Below the pieces are notes generated by a model. The model made no database searches. It was not told the DNA's origin and saw only the letters and a program-made list of their open reading frames with translations. From Clostridia bacterium (lineage in GTDB: Bacteria; Bacillota; Clostridia; Oscillospirales; Acutalibacteraceae), in contig JAFYNR010000033.1 of assembly GCA_017548045.1 (NCBI GenBank), forward strand, positions 62,001 through 126,000: a stretch of 64,000 nucleotides of DNA. Reading direction: 5' to 3'. Numbering within the stretch: the first letter of the stretch is position 1; every line of letters starts with the position of its first letter. This document shows positions 9,356-19,145 of the stretch, piece after piece. A program made the position numbers and the translations under genes.

Positions 9356-10048
9356 TTATCTCTGAACTTCGCCTGTAATGGCATTGATTACATTATAATA
9401 AACCGCTATGTGAGAATTGGAAATGTATTTATCCAGATGCATTGAACCGAAGAACCAGCGTCTGAAAACGCAAACCTCCGAAAGTTCCTCAAGGTAGGTG
9501 TTAAGACCTGTTACGCTGGCGGTTTCACTGTCCTTAAGCTTCAGAAAGCCTTTGATTTTCACAGGCGGCTCGTGGGTGATAATATAATCCACCCTGCAAT
9601 TCTGCTTCTCAATATTTGCCGCACCCTCGAGAAGCTCCTCTCGGCTGGGAAATTCATATTTTGACCAGGCTTTTTCTTCAAATCTGATATCTATATCGGG
9701 GCTTTCGCCGCCGCCCATTGTAAAGAAGGTCATATTATCAATCCTGAAAATCTGGCCTCTCATCAGATGATAAAGATTGCCGCAGATGTTGTGAACCTTG
9801 CCGCCGTTCCATTCGGTGACGGGGTAAGCGTTGAGAAGCTCAAAATTTTCGTGGGTTCCGTCAATAAAGCAGACGTTAAATTTTTTATTGCCCAGCTTTT
9901 TCAGTATTTTCTGCTCGATTTTGCTGTTATCCCACACAAAGCCGAAATCTCCGCAGACAATAAGTGTATCGCCCTTTTTAAGCTGTTTTATCGCAGGTGA
10001 ATCAAAGCGTGAAAAATCGCCGTGCATATCGCCCGTTACGTATACCAT
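9356..10048 (-). CDS. Calcineurin-like metallophosphoesterase
   Basis: This 230-residue cytoplasmic enzyme has the full set of metal-binding motifs in order: GDMHGD (near residue 6), GDFGF (near 33), GTHEN (near 64), THEPP (near 158) and a terminal FGSMHLDK replacing the usual GHxH. That makes it a member of the calcineurin-like phosphoesterase superfamily binding two metals. The substrate cannot be deduced. The start is ATG 10048, with GGGAG 10 bases upstream. It is monocistronic, between a terminator and the divergent carboxypeptidase gene. Confidence 0.82.
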   Translation of the reverse strand: MVYVTGDMHGDFSRFDSPAIKQLKKGDTLIVCGDFGFVWDNSKIEQKILKKLGNKKFNVCFIDGTHENFELLNAYPVTEWNGGKVHNICGNLYHLMRGQIFRIDNMTFFTMGGGESPDIDIRFEEKAWSKYEFPSREELLEGAANIEKQNCRVDYIITHEPPVKIKGFLKLKDSETASVTGLNTYLEELSEVCVFRRWFFGSMHLDKYISNSHIAVYYNVINAITGEVQR

Positions 10049-10223
10049 AAAGCAAACGCTCCCGAAGTTTAGTTATTTGTTTTAATATACCTCAACCCAC
10101 AGAAAAAATCAAGGCTGATACGTGTAAAAATAAAATTCATACGCAAAAGTATTTATTTATTCATTATTATGTGCTATAATTGGCTTTGTCTGTGACAAAA
10201 TAATTTATTTACGGTGTTGTGAT

Positions 10224-11597
10224 ATGAAAAAAATATTAAGTATACTTATGATAATCGCGGTTTTGGCAAGCAGTTTTTCTTTTATCGGTGCAAATGCCGC
10301 ATACGACGAGGAAATGGAATCACTGGGTCTTTATTCGGACTGCCTGCTTCTTGTAAGCTCCGATAACGGCGAAGTGATTTTCAAGAAAAACGCCGGCAAG
10401 CAGACTCCCCCTGCAAGCCTCACAAAGGTTATAACCGCTATTGTAGTGCTTGAAAACTGCTCCGACCTCAACGCAACTGTTACCGTTTCGGAATCCTGCA
10501 TAAGAGAGCTTGACGGTACAGGCAGCTCGCTGGGCGGTCTTAAGGCAGGCGAGGTTGTGACCGTATATAATCTGCTTGCAAGCCTTCTCATTCAGAGTGC
10601 CAACGAAGCCGCAACCGTACTTGCAGATTACATAAGCGGCGGTGACAGAGCAAAATTCATCGGTATGATGAATGAGGTTGCATCCCGTCTGGGATGTGTC
10701 AACAGCCATTTCGTCAATCCTCACGGTCTTCACGACGAAGACCAATACGTAACCGCAGAGGATATGGCAAAATTTATTCTTCACGCAATGGAATTCCCTG
10801 CATTTGCTGAAATTGCAGGCAAAACTTCATACAGACTTCCTGCCACAAATTTGCAGGACGAACGCAATATCCTTAACACGAATTACCTTATGAACAGTGC
10901 GTACAAGGATTATTACTGCAAGTACGTAAAGGCAGGCAAAACGGGCTCAACCTCCGATGCAGGCAGATGTGTTGTTTCTGTTGCCTCAAAAGACGGCTAT
11001 AACTATGTGTGCGTTGCCCTCAACTCTGTTTTTGAGGACGTTGACGGTGACGGCGTTAATGAAAACGGTGCTTTCCTTGATGCAAAAGAAGTTTTCGAAT
11101 GGGCGTTCAAAAATATTGAGCTTGTTGCAATTTCCGATACTACTCAAATCGTTGGTCAGGTACCTGTAAAATACGCAAAAACAACGGATTTCGTAACCCT
11201 TTCACCCGGCGAAACTGTTTACAGCCTTGTGCCTGCCGGTACGGATTCAGGCAGCCTGCTTGTTGAACCCATTGAAGGCACGGTACCCGAATTTGTAAAG
11301 GCACCCGTAAAAAAGGGTGAAGTTATTTGCCGTGCAAAGGTGCTTTATGCGGGAAATGTAATAAAAGAAATTGACCTTGTGGCAAGTATGGATGTGAAAA
11401 GAGGCTTTTTCGCAACTATCGGTACTGTTGCAAAGGCAATTTTCTCAAGCTGGATATTCAGAATTGCGGCAATAATTATTATCGTTGCGCTGATAATTCT
11501 GATATTTATGAAACGTAAAAGAGATAAGGTATCTTCCCGTTCAAATGGTAAAAAATACAAGGTTCTCAGCTACAACGACTTTATGAAAATGAGGTAA
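10224..11597 (+). CDS. D-alanyl-D-alanine carboxypeptidase (PBP5/DacF family)
   Basis: This 457-residue penicillin-binding protein trims the terminal D-Ala from peptidoglycan stem peptides outside the membrane. A signal peptide occupies residues ~1-25. The three active-site motifs are SLTK (PPASLTK, near residue 66), SAN (IQSANEAA, near 122) and KTG (KAGKTGSTS, near 236). A PBP5-type C-terminal beta domain follows. The C-terminus carries a true transmembrane helix (~residues 405-430) and a basic tail instead of the amphipathic anchor common in DacA. TATAAT lies at 10175-10180. The downstream acetyltransferase starts 5 bases after the stop, so the two form an operon. Confidence 0.9.
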   Translation: MKKILSILMIIAVLASSFSFIGANAAYDEEMESLGLYSDCLLLVSSDNGEVIFKKNAGKQTPPASLTKVITAIVVLENCSDLNATVTVSESCIRELDGTGSSLGGLKAGEVVTVYNLLASLLIQSANEAATVLADYISGGDRAKFIGMMNEVASRLGCVNSHFVNPHGLHDEDQYVTAEDMAKFILHAMEFPAFAEIAGKTSYRLPATNLQDERNILNTNYLMNSAYKDYYCKYVKAGKTGSTSDAGRCVVSVASKDGYNYVCVALNSVFEDVDGDGVNENGAFLDAKEVFEWAFKNIELVAISDTTQIVGQVPVKYAKTTDFVTLSPGETVYSLVPAGTDSGSLLVEPIEGTVPEFVKAPVKKGEVICRAKVLYAGNVIKEIDLVASMDVKRGFFATIGTVAKAIFSSWIFRIAAIIIIVALIILIFMKRKRDKVSSRSNGKKYKVLSYNDFMKMR

Positions 11598-11601
11598 AAA
11601 C

Positions 11602-12756
11602 ATGGAAATCACAAAGGGATTCGGCTGCAAAAACGATGAAAAAGAGCTTATTGCGGCACTTAACGATATATTCTTTTCTGAGGAACCCCAAAACAATTTT
11701 ATGGACCTTCTTCCCAAGCTTTACAAGGATAAATTCAACTGCGGCGAAAGAAATATGATTCTCAAGGAAGACGGTGTCATTAAAGCCGCCGTAGGCTGTT
11801 TTCCCCTCAATGCGGTTGCGGCAGGCAGAAAAATGAGAATTATGGGCATCGGCAACGTGGGTGTTGCAAAGGATTGCCGCCGCAAGGGCTATATGATTGA
11901 ACTGATGAACGACGTTGTTGCATGGATGATTGCCGAAGGCTATGATTACTCCCTTCTTGGCGGTCAGAGGCAGAGATACGAATATTTCGGCTACACTCCC
12001 GCAGGCAGTGCACTCCGCTTTGAAATAAACATAGGCAACATCAGCCGTCTGAGAAACGGCAATGCCGAAACAACCTTTACCGCAAGGGAAATCACGGAAA
12101 AAGATACCGAGCTTTTCGCAAAAATCAACGAACTCAACGAGGCTCAGCCCTACTATATTGTCCGTAACGGAGAGGATATGCTTGATATCCTCAGAAGCTG
12201 GCGCAGCACTCCTTACGCGGTTTATGCCGGCGACATTTTCAAAGGATATTTCACCACAAATGTCAAAGGCAATCTTTCAGAAATCAAGGTAATCAACACA
12301 GATGATCTGATTGATTTCTTCATCTGTGCAATGAAAACAATGGAATGCGAAAGCCTCGGATTTACCGTGCCCGTATATGACACCGCCCTGTGCTCATATA
12401 TGCAGAAAATCTGCTGCGGAATGTCGGTATGCCACGTTGAGCAGATAAATATTCTCAATTATGCAAATTTCATTGAAGGCTTCCTTGCAATAAAAGCACA
12501 GAGAATGAATCTTTGCAGCGGCACACTGAATATACTTATTCACGGCTACAAAAAGGATGAAAAGCTTGCAATAACCGTTGACGGCAGAAACGTTACCGTT
12601 GCCGAAACGGATGCAGACCCGGATTTTGAGCTTGACCACCTTGAAGCAACCGCTTTCTTTGCAGGTCAGTATTCGGAAAAGCGTCTTTCCGCACCCTCGT
12701 TTGCACAGAATTGGTTCCCCGTTGATTTCTACGCAGGTCAGCAGGATAATGTTTAA
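11602..12756 (+). CDS. Eis-like GNAT N-acetyltransferase
   Basis: This 384-residue protein has the two-GNAT-plus-SCP2-like layout of the Eis family. The acetyl-CoA loop is visible as GVAKDCRRKGYMIELM (near residue 94), followed by LLGGQRQRYEYFGYTPAG. The C-terminal ~100 residues fit the SCP2-like lid. Family members acetylate amines such as aminoglycosides or lysines, but the substrate here is unknown. GAGGT is 6 bases before the ATG, and the gene sits 4 bases after the carboxypeptidase gene, so it is translationally linked to it. Confidence 0.8.
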   Translation: MEITKGFGCKNDEKELIAALNDIFFSEEPQNNFMDLLPKLYKDKFNCGERNMILKEDGVIKAAVGCFPLNAVAAGRKMRIMGIGNVGVAKDCRRKGYMIELMNDVVAWMIAEGYDYSLLGGQRQRYEYFGYTPAGSALRFEINIGNISRLRNGNAETTFTAREITEKDTELFAKINELNEAQPYYIVRNGEDMLDILRSWRSTPYAVYAGDIFKGYFTTNVKGNLSEIKVINTDDLIDFFICAMKTMECESLGFTVPVYDTALCSYMQKICCGMSVCHVEQINILNYANFIEGFLAIKAQRMNLCSGTLNILIHGYKKDEKLAITVDGRNVTVAETDADPDFELDHLEATAFFAGQYSEKRLSAPSFAQNWFPVDFYAGQQDNV

Positions 12757-12800
12757 TGCGTAACTATCAATCTAAAAGTGTCTAATTTTGCAATACTCTA

Positions 12801-12829
12801 TTGACTTTATAAAAAAATAAATATATATT
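12801..12829 (+). promoter_or_regulatory. Promoter for the dehydrogenase gene
   Basis: TTGACT (12801-12806), a 17-base spacer and TATATT (12824-12829), in a strongly AT-rich tract 35 bases before the start codon. Confidence 0.6.
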
Positions 12830-12863
12830 ATACTTGTATATTTTTTCAAGGAGGGTAATCCCA

Positions 12864-13883
12864 ATGAAAGTATTTATGATTGGCGGCACAGGTCTTCTCG
12901 GCTCGGAAGCTGCAAGAATTTTCATCGAAAGAGGCCATCAGGTAAAGAGCGTTGCTCTTCCTCCTCTTCCCGAAGGCGCTCCCATTCCCGAAGAAATGGA
13001 GCTTGAATTCTGCAACATCTATGCAAAGACAGACGATGAAATCAAGGCTATGATGGCAGGCTATGACTGCTTTGTTTTCGCAGCAGGTATCGACGAAAGA
13101 GTTGAGTTCCCCGCACCCGTTTACGATGCATACTACAAATACAACATTCAGCCTCTCGAAAGAATTCTTCCTCTCTGTAAAGAAGTAGGTATGAAGAGCG
13201 CTGTTATTCTCGGTTCATACTTTGCATACCTTGCAAAGCAGCGTCCCGATATGAAGCTCACAGAGAAGCATCCCTACATCAGAAGCCGTATTGCTCAGGA
13301 AGAAGTTGCTTTCTCATTTGCTGATGACAACTTTGATGTTTCTGTTCTTGAACTTCCTTATATCTTCGGCACACAGCCCGGCAGAAAGCCCGTTTGGGTT
13401 ATCCTCATTGAGCAGATCAAGATGATGGATAAGCTTCCTCTTACAATGTACCCCGGCGGCGGCACAGCAATGCTTACAGTACGTCAGGTTGGTGAGGTTA
13501 TTGTCGGTGCAGCCGAAAAATCAAAGGGTGCAAAGGCTTGGCCCATCTCAATGTATAACCAGACCTGGAAAGAATTCCTTAAAATCGTTTACGCTGCAAG
13601 AGGTATGGGCGAAAACAGAAAAATTCTCAGCGTTGCTCCCTGGATGATGCGTATGGGTCTCGGTAAAGTTAAGAAAGAATACGCTGCAAAGGGTATCGAA
13701 AGCGGTATTGACGTTGACGGACTTGCAGATATTATGGATATCAACCTTTTCATCGACAGAAAGTATGCTGTTGAACTTGGCGCAACAGAGGATGATATCA
13801 AGGCAGCTATCACAGATTCAATCAAGGTAAGCCAGGCATCATATGACGGCACTGTTAAGCTCCTTGAAATGAAGGGTGAATAA
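12864..13883 (+). CDS. NAD(P)-dependent epimerase/dehydratase (extended SDR family)
   Basis: This 339-residue Rossmann-fold oxidoreductase has the dinucleotide-binding loop GGTGLLG at residues 7-13 after MKVFMI. A helix and an acidic-to-neutral second strand follow. The YxxxK catalytic pair of classical SDRs is not clearly placed. YFAYLAKQRP near residue 125 is the nearest match, so an atypical member is likely. ATG 12864 follows a strong AAGGAGGG (12848-12855). An upstream in-frame TTG would add ten residues without a ribosome-binding site. The gene has its own promoter and terminator. Codon use (ATC, CTT, AAG rich) suggests good expression. The neighbours suggest sugar or polyol metabolism. 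Confidence 0.8.
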   Translation: MKVFMIGGTGLLGSEAARIFIERGHQVKSVALPPLPEGAPIPEEMELEFCNIYAKTDDEIKAMMAGYDCFVFAAGIDERVEFPAPVYDAYYKYNIQPLERILPLCKEVGMKSAVILGSYFAYLAKQRPDMKLTEKHPYIRSRIAQEEVAFSFADDNFDVSVLELPYIFGTQPGRKPVWVILIEQIKMMDKLPLTMYPGGGTAMLTVRQVGEVIVGAAEKSKGAKAWPISMYNQTWKEFLKIVYAARGMGENRKILSVAPWMMRMGLGKVKKEYAAKGIESGIDVDGLADIMDINLFIDRKYAVELGATEDDIKAAITDSIKVSQASYDGTVKLLEMKGE

Positions 13884-13896
13884 TTTTTCAAAGCAC

Positions 13897-13922
13897 AGGG
13901 GCTGTTGATACAGCCCCTTTTT
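13897..13922 (+). terminator. Rho-independent terminator
   Basis: An 8-bp stem AGGGGCTG/CAGCCCCT with a 6-base loop, followed by TTTT, lies just after the SDR gene. Confidence 0.85.
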
Positions 13923-13940
13923 ACAGTATGAGGTGATAAT

Positions 13941-15785
13941 ATGGCACAGCTTAAAATGTACTGGCTCAAAGGCACTCCCGTTAAGGAGTACGAGCTTCCC
14001 GAAGGATACTCCATTGTTAACTATAAAGATGAAAGCGATAAAGCCGCATGGGTTGAATGCTGTAAAAACGGTCTTGTTGCAGACGACGAAAAACCCGAAT
14101 TCTTTGATGAATGTGTCGGCGGACGTGATGACGTTGTGTATGAAACCGACGTTTTCTTCCTCGATTACAACGGTGAACACATCGGCACCGTAACCGCTAT
14201 TGACCACCCCGAAGGCAACCACGGTGAGGTACATATGGTGGGCATCAAAACCGAATTCAGAGGCAAGGGTCTGGGCAAATATCTTAACAGCGTTGCAGTT
14301 AAAAAGCTCAGTGAAGACGGCGTTGATTATATTGAACTTACCACAGACGAATGGCGCAAGGGCGCGGTTAAAAGCTACCTTTCCGCAGGCTTCATCCCCG
14401 TTGAATACGATGAGGATATGAAAGCCCGTTGGGAGTGGATGCTTTGCGAGCTGGGCGTTGACAGCGTTGATATGGTTTATGAGGATTGCAGCTTCTGCAG
14501 ACGAGTTGAAGCGGCACCCGTTATAAAGGTCGGTGTTGTAGGCGTCGGCAGAGGCAGAACGATGATTAACCACTGCGATAACGTCAGAGGAGCAAAAACT
14601 GTTGCTATCTGCGATAACTACGATATTCTTCTTGACAAAGCAAAGAAGGACTACGCTGACAGAGATATCACCTTCTATGACAATTACGAGGATTTCCTTA
14701 ATCACGATATGGACGTCGTCGTTCTTGCAAACTATGCAACGGAGCACGCACCCTTTGCCGTCAAGGCTCTCGAAAAGGGCTTCCACGTGCTCAGCGAGGT
14801 GCTTCCCGTTCAGACAATGAAGGAAGCGGTTGAGCTTATCGAAGCGGTTGAAAGAACAGGCAAAAAATATTTCTATGCAGAAAACTACTGCTATATGGGT
14901 GCACCCAAGAAGATGAGAGAGCTTTACAGAGAAGGTGCTCTCGGTGAATTCGAATACGGCGAAGGCGAATATATGCACAACTGCGAAAGCATCTGGCATA
15001 TGATTACCTTTGGTGAGCCCGAGCATTGGCGCAACACAATGCACGCCTGCTACTACTGCACACACTCAATCGGCCCTCTTGTTCACATTACAGGTCTTAA
15101 ACCCGTGAAGGTAACCGGCTTCGAGCTTCCCTTCAACGCAAGAATGGCACGAATGGGCGCAAAGGCAGGCCCCGTGGGCATTGAAATGATTACCCTTGAA
15201 AACGGTGCGGTGCTCAAGAGCATCCACGGCGTAGGCCCTTCAAGGAACTCAGTATGGTACAGCATTTACGGTTCAAAGGGCAGAATGGAATGTGCCCGTG
15301 AAGATGCTTGCGAAAGCGATCACGTAAATAAGCTATACATAAACCTTGACAAGTTTGAAGGTGAAAACGCAAACGAACCCGAAGAAGCATCAACAAAAGA
15401 CTGCTTCTCACGCCTTGCCGCACCCTCAGGTCACGGCGGCTCAGACTGGTACGTAATGCACAATGTTGTTGAAACCGTAAGAGGCAGAACCAATATGGAC
15501 GTTATTGACGTATACGAGGCTATGGATATGTTCCTGCCCGGTATGTTTGCTTACCGTTCAGTGCTTCAGGGCGGTATTCCTCTTGATATTCCCGATCTCC
15601 GCAACCCCGAAGAAAGAGAAAAATGGAGAAACGATACGGAATGTACCGTTGCAAAAACCGCAGGCGATATGCTTGTTCCCGGTTACTCAAAGGGTAATCC
15701 CGATATTCCGGCAGAGGTCTATGCAGGCATCAAAGAAAAATTTGAGGCTGAGTGGGCAAAAAAGATGAAGGAATACGATTCATAA
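13941..15785 (+). CDS. GNAT acetyltransferase-Gfo/Idh/MocA oxidoreductase fusion
   Basis: This 614-residue two-domain protein is in one uninterrupted frame. Residues ~1-180 are a GNAT domain, with the acetyl-CoA signature EFRGKGLGKYLNSVA near residue 103. Residues ~190-614 are a Gfo/Idh/MocA-type NAD(P)-dependent sugar oxidoreductase. That part has the Rossmann loop VGVVGVGRGR (near 195), EKGFHVLSEVLPVQT in place of the usual EKPxA motif, and ENYCYMG near 313. The substrate is unknown. The GPH sugar symporter immediately downstream argues for uptake and modification of a sugar derivative, with the GNAT domain perhaps acting on an amino sugar. The ATG at 13941 follows GAGGTGA. Confidence 0.85.
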   Translation: MAQLKMYWLKGTPVKEYELPEGYSIVNYKDESDKAAWVECCKNGLVADDEKPEFFDECVGGRDDVVYETDVFFLDYNGEHIGTVTAIDHPEGNHGEVHMVGIKTEFRGKGLGKYLNSVAVKKLSEDGVDYIELTTDEWRKGAVKSYLSAGFIPVEYDEDMKARWEWMLCELGVDSVDMVYEDCSFCRRVEAAPVIKVGVVGVGRGRTMINHCDNVRGAKTVAICDNYDILLDKAKKDYADRDITFYDNYEDFLNHDMDVVVLANYATEHAPFAVKALEKGFHVLSEVLPVQTMKEAVELIEAVERTGKKYFYAENYCYMGAPKKMRELYREGALGEFEYGEGEYMHNCESIWHMITFGEPEHWRNTMHACYYCTHSIGPLVHITGLKPVKVTGFELPFNARMARMGAKAGPVGIEMITLENGAVLKSIHGVGPSRNSVWYSIYGSKGRMECAREDACESDHVNKLYINLDKFEGENANEPEEASTKDCFSRLAAPSGHGGSDWYVMHNVVETVRGRTNMDVIDVYEAMDMFLPGMFAYRSVLQGGIPLDIPDLRNPEEREKWRNDTECTVAKTAGDMLVPGYSKGNPDIPAEVYAGIKEKFEAEWAKKMKEYDS

Positions 15786-15808
15786 ACTTCCGAGAAAGGA
15801 CTGTTTTT

Positions 15809-17299
15809 ATGGAAAACAAAAAGTACGTAAGCAAAAAAGAGCTGTGGATGTTTGCACTCGGTGCAGGCGGACAGGGTATGATTTACGCTATGATGTCCAG
15901 CTACATCAGCGACTACTACGTAAACGTGCTTCAGCTTCCCCTTATGTTCGTTCTTATTCTTATGCTTGGTGCAAGAGTCTGGGATGCAATAAACGACCCT
16001 ATGATGGGTATGATTGTTGACAGAAGGTCAATGAAAAACGGCAGAATGAAGCCTTATATCATTATGGCAACTCCCATTATTGCCGTACTCACACTCCTTA
16101 TGTATCTCAGCCCCGATATGAATACAAACTCGCTTATGGTATTCTCTGCGGTGGTTTATATTCTCTGGGGTATGGCTTACACAATGGCAGACGTTCCCTT
16201 CTGGACTCTCCCCAACGTGCTTACCCCCAACTCAAAAGAGCGAAGCGATGTTATCTCTTTCACAAAGATTATCAACAGCATCGGTTCTGCACTGCCTGAG
16301 GTTCTTTTCCTTGCAATTCCTCTTATTCTCAATGCAATTTATGCCGCAAACGGCAACGAACCCAATCCCCTTGACTTCGAGAAAAGAAAATACTTCCTCA
16401 TCGCACTCTTTGCCGTTATTATCGGCGGAATTATGTATGTAAACTGCTACTTCCACATTAAGGAAAGAGTTGTTCTTCCCGATAAAAAGAAGACTCCCGG
16501 TCAGCCCGGAAGCCTTTCAAGAATATTCCACTGCAAGCCCCTTATGCTTGTTGTTATGATGGGTATTCTTTCAAGCGGCAGATATCTTGTTCAGGCAGCG
16601 GCAATCCACGTTGCCCGTTACTCCTTCTACATCGGACCCGACAACCCTTCGCAGGCAGATATCCTTAACAGCATCAGCCTTGTAAAGACGATTTTCCAGG
16701 TCTGCACAATCGTAGGTATGTTCGGCACAACTCTCATTATGCCTATGCTTATGAAGAAGTTTGACTACAAGAAAATCGTTATCACAACCTGCCTTGCAGG
16801 CTTTGTCGCCAGCGTTGTAACAACGGTATTCGGCTACGTAACGGGACTTTCAAGCATCTACGTGCTTGCTCCCTTCATCATTGTTCAGTCAATTCCTCTG
16901 GGCGTTATCAACGTTATTTCTTACGCAATGATTTGCGACAGCCTTGATTATATGGAGCTTACCACGGGTCACAGAGAAAACGGTCTGGGCTCGGCTTGTC
17001 AGGGCTTTATAAACAAAATCGGCAATGCATTCTCAACCTGCGGCATCATCGTTCTTTATATGGCAATCGATATGGATCCTGCCGCTATGCTTTCAAAGGA
17101 AGCAATTATGGTTGCAACAGACGTTGCCTTCAATCAGAGATTTGCAATGTTTACCCTTGTATCTCTCCTTCCCGGTTTAAGTATGCTTCTTTGCTCAATT
17201 CCCATGTTCTTCTACAAAATTGCAGGCAAGGAAAAAGAAAAAATGCTTTCAGCCCTTGCCGAAAAGCGTGCAAATGAGGGCTTTGAGGTTGAAGAATAA
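15809..17299 (+). CDS. GPH-family sugar:cation symporter (MelB-like MFS)
   Basis: This ~496-residue integral membrane protein has about 12 hydrophobic segments. The GPH signature lies in loop 2-3: ARVWDAINDPMMGMIVDR (near residue 58), with the Asp pair typical of MelB. The family imports glycosides, pentosides or hexuronides with Na+ or H+. ATG 15809 is favoured over an in-frame ATG at 15752 that lies inside the upstream gene, because GAGAAAGGA is at 15792-15800. It is probably co-transcribed with the fusion oxidoreductase. The substrate is unknown. Confidence 0.88.
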   Translation: MENKKYVSKKELWMFALGAGGQGMIYAMMSSYISDYYVNVLQLPLMFVLILMLGARVWDAINDPMMGMIVDRRSMKNGRMKPYIIMATPIIAVLTLLMYLSPDMNTNSLMVFSAVVYILWGMAYTMADVPFWTLPNVLTPNSKERSDVISFTKIINSIGSALPEVLFLAIPLILNAIYAANGNEPNPLDFEKRKYFLIALFAVIIGGIMYVNCYFHIKERVVLPDKKKTPGQPGSLSRIFHCKPLMLVVMMGILSSGRYLVQAAAIHVARYSFYIGPDNPSQADILNSISLVKTIFQVCTIVGMFGTTLIMPMLMKKFDYKKIVITTCLAGFVASVVTTVFGYVTGLSSIYVLAPFIIVQSIPLGVINVISYAMICDSLDYMELTTGHRENGLGSACQGFINKIGNAFSTCGIIVLYMAIDMDPAAMLSKEAIMVATDVAFNQRFAMFTLVSLLPGLSMLLCSIPMFFYKIAGKEKEKMLSALAEKRANEGFEVEE

Positions 17300-17323
17300 T
17301 TTTTAAGAAAAAGGTGACCCCAT

Positions 17324-19144
17324 TTGTCCAATAAAAAAGATTTAAGAAATATTGCCATCATCGCTCACGTTGACCACGGCAAAACCACACTTGTTGACGA
17401 AATGCTCAAGCAAAGCGGCACCTTCCGCGATAACGAGCAGGTTGCTGACAGAGTTATGGACTCCAACGACCTTGAGCGTGAAAGAGGCATTACAATTCTT
17501 TCAAAAAACACCTCCGTTCACTATAAGAGCACCAAAATCAACGTTGTTGATACTCCCGGCCACGCCGATTTCGGCGGCGAGGTTGAGCGTATTCTTATGA
17601 TGGTTGACGGCGTGCTTCTGCTTGTAGATGCATTTGAAGGCTGTATGCCCCAGACAAGATTCGTTCTCAAAAAGGCTCTGAACCTTAAAAAGAAGGTGCT
17701 TGTTGTTATCAACAAAATTGACCGTCCCAATGCTCGTCCTTACGAGGTTGTGGATGAGGTTCTTGATTTGTTCATTGACCTTGGCGCAGACGAGGACCAG
17801 CTTGAATTCCCCGTTATCTATGCCAGCGCAAGAGACGGCTACGCAAGTGCTGACCCCAACAACAGAGGCGGCGATATGCAGCCCCTGTTTGAGGCTATTC
17901 TTGAAAATATCAACCCTCCCGAAGGCAACCCCGAAGAACCCTTGCAGGTGCTTTTCTCAAGCCTTGACTACGATGATTACGTGGGCAGAATAGGTGTAGG
18001 CAGGGTTGAAAGAGGCAGAATAAAGAAAAATCAGCAGATTACACTTTGCAAAACCGACGGCACTACGCAGAACGTTAAGGTTTCAAGGCTTTATCAGTTT
18101 GAGGGTCTTGCCCGTGTTGAATGTGAAGAAGCCGAGGCAGGCGATATTATCTGCGTTTCGGGTATTGAGGATATAAATATCGGCGAAACCGCCTGCACGC
18201 CCGAATGTGTGGAGGCTCTGCCCTTTATCAAAATCGACGAGCCCACAATTTCAATGAACTTCATCGTCAACGACAGCCCCTTTGCAGGCAAGGAAGGCAA
18301 GTTTGTTACAACCAGAAACATCCGTGACAGACTTTTCAAAGAGGTTGAAACCAACGTAAGCATGAGAGTTGAAGAAACGGAATCAACCGATACCTTCAAG
18401 GTTTCGGGCAGAGGCGAGCTTCACCTTTCAATTCTTATTGAAACAATGCGCCGTCAGGGCTATGAATTCCAGGTTTCCAGACCCAAGGTTATTTTCAAGG
18501 AAATCGACGGTCAGCTTATGGAGCCTATGGAGCTTCTTATTGTTGAAGTGCCCGAGCAGTATGTGGGTGCAGTTATAGAAAAGCTTGGCTCACGCAAGGG
18601 CGAGCTTGAAAATATGGGTGCCCGTGAAGGCGGCTCAACCCACCTTGAATTCAAAATCCCCTCAAGAGGTCTTATCGGCTACCGTGCGGAATTTCTGACA
18701 GATACCAACGGTAACGGCATTATGAATCAGCTTTTCGACGGCTATGCACCCTACAAGGGTGATATCCAGACCCGTGAAAGAGGTTCAATCGTTGTTCACG
18801 AAACAGGTGTCAGCACCGCTTACGGTCTGTTCAACACTCAGGACAGAGGCAGACTCTTCATTCCCGCAGGCGTTGACGTTTACGAAGGTATGATTGTAGG
18901 CGAATGTGCAAAGAATGAAGATATAGTATGCAACGTATGCAAAACAAAACATCTTACCAATACCCGTGCATCAGGCTCCGACGACGCTCTCAGACTTGTT
19001 CCTCACAGCGTGCTCAGCCTCGAGCAGTGCATGGAATTTATAAAGGATGATGAACTGCTGGAGGTAACTCCCGTTTCGCTCAGACTCCGCAAGCGAATCC
19101 TTTCAAAGGAATTGCGTATGAAGCAGCAGTTCAAGAAGAAATAA
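17324..19144 (+). CDS. typA: Ribosome-associated GTPase TypA/BipA
   Basis: This 606-residue translational GTPase is used for 50S assembly and stress growth. The G motifs are HVDHGKTT (residues 15-22), [14 protein letters not shown] (near 72) and [10 protein letters not shown] (near 129). EF-G-like domains II, III and V follow, then the TypA-specific C-terminal domain. The start is TTG (17324), with AAGGTG 7 bases upstream. No ATG fits the N-terminal sequence [14 protein letters not shown]. RibF follows after 1 base, so the two are one operon. Confidence 0.95.
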   Translation: MSNKKDLRNIAIIAHVDHGKTTLVDEMLKQSGTFRDNEQVADRVMDSNDLERERGITILSKNTSVHYKSTKINVVDTPGHADFGGEVERILMMVDGVLLLVDAFEGCMPQTRFVLKKALNLKKKVLVVINKIDRPNARPYEVVDEVLDLFIDLGADEDQLEFPVIYASARDGYASADPNNRGGDMQPLFEAILENINPPEGNPEEPLQVLFSSLDYDDYVGRIGVGRVERGRIKKNQQITLCKTDGTTQNVKVSRLYQFEGLARVECEEAEAGDIICVSGIEDINIGETACTPECVEALPFIKIDEPTISMNFIVNDSPFAGKEGKFVTTRNIRDRLFKEVETNVSMRVEETESTDTFKVSGRGELHLSILIETMRRQGYEFQVSRPKVIFKEIDGQLMEPMELLIVEVPEQYVGAVIEKLGSRKGELENMGAREGGSTHLEFKIPSRGLIGYRAEFLTDTNGNGIMNQLFDGYAPYKGDIQTRERGSIVVHETGVSTAYGLFNTQDRGRLFIPAGVDVYEGMIVGECAKNEDIVCNVCKTKHLTNTRASGSDDALRLVPHSVLSLEQCMEFIKDDELLEVTPVSLRLRKRILSKELRMKQQFKKK

Positions 19145-19145
19145 A

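Noticed and set aside
15752-15808. Upstream in-frame ATG for the GPH transporter
   Set aside because: It lies within the preceding gene. The ATG at 15809 follows its own ribosome-binding site and begins the family-typical N-terminus.
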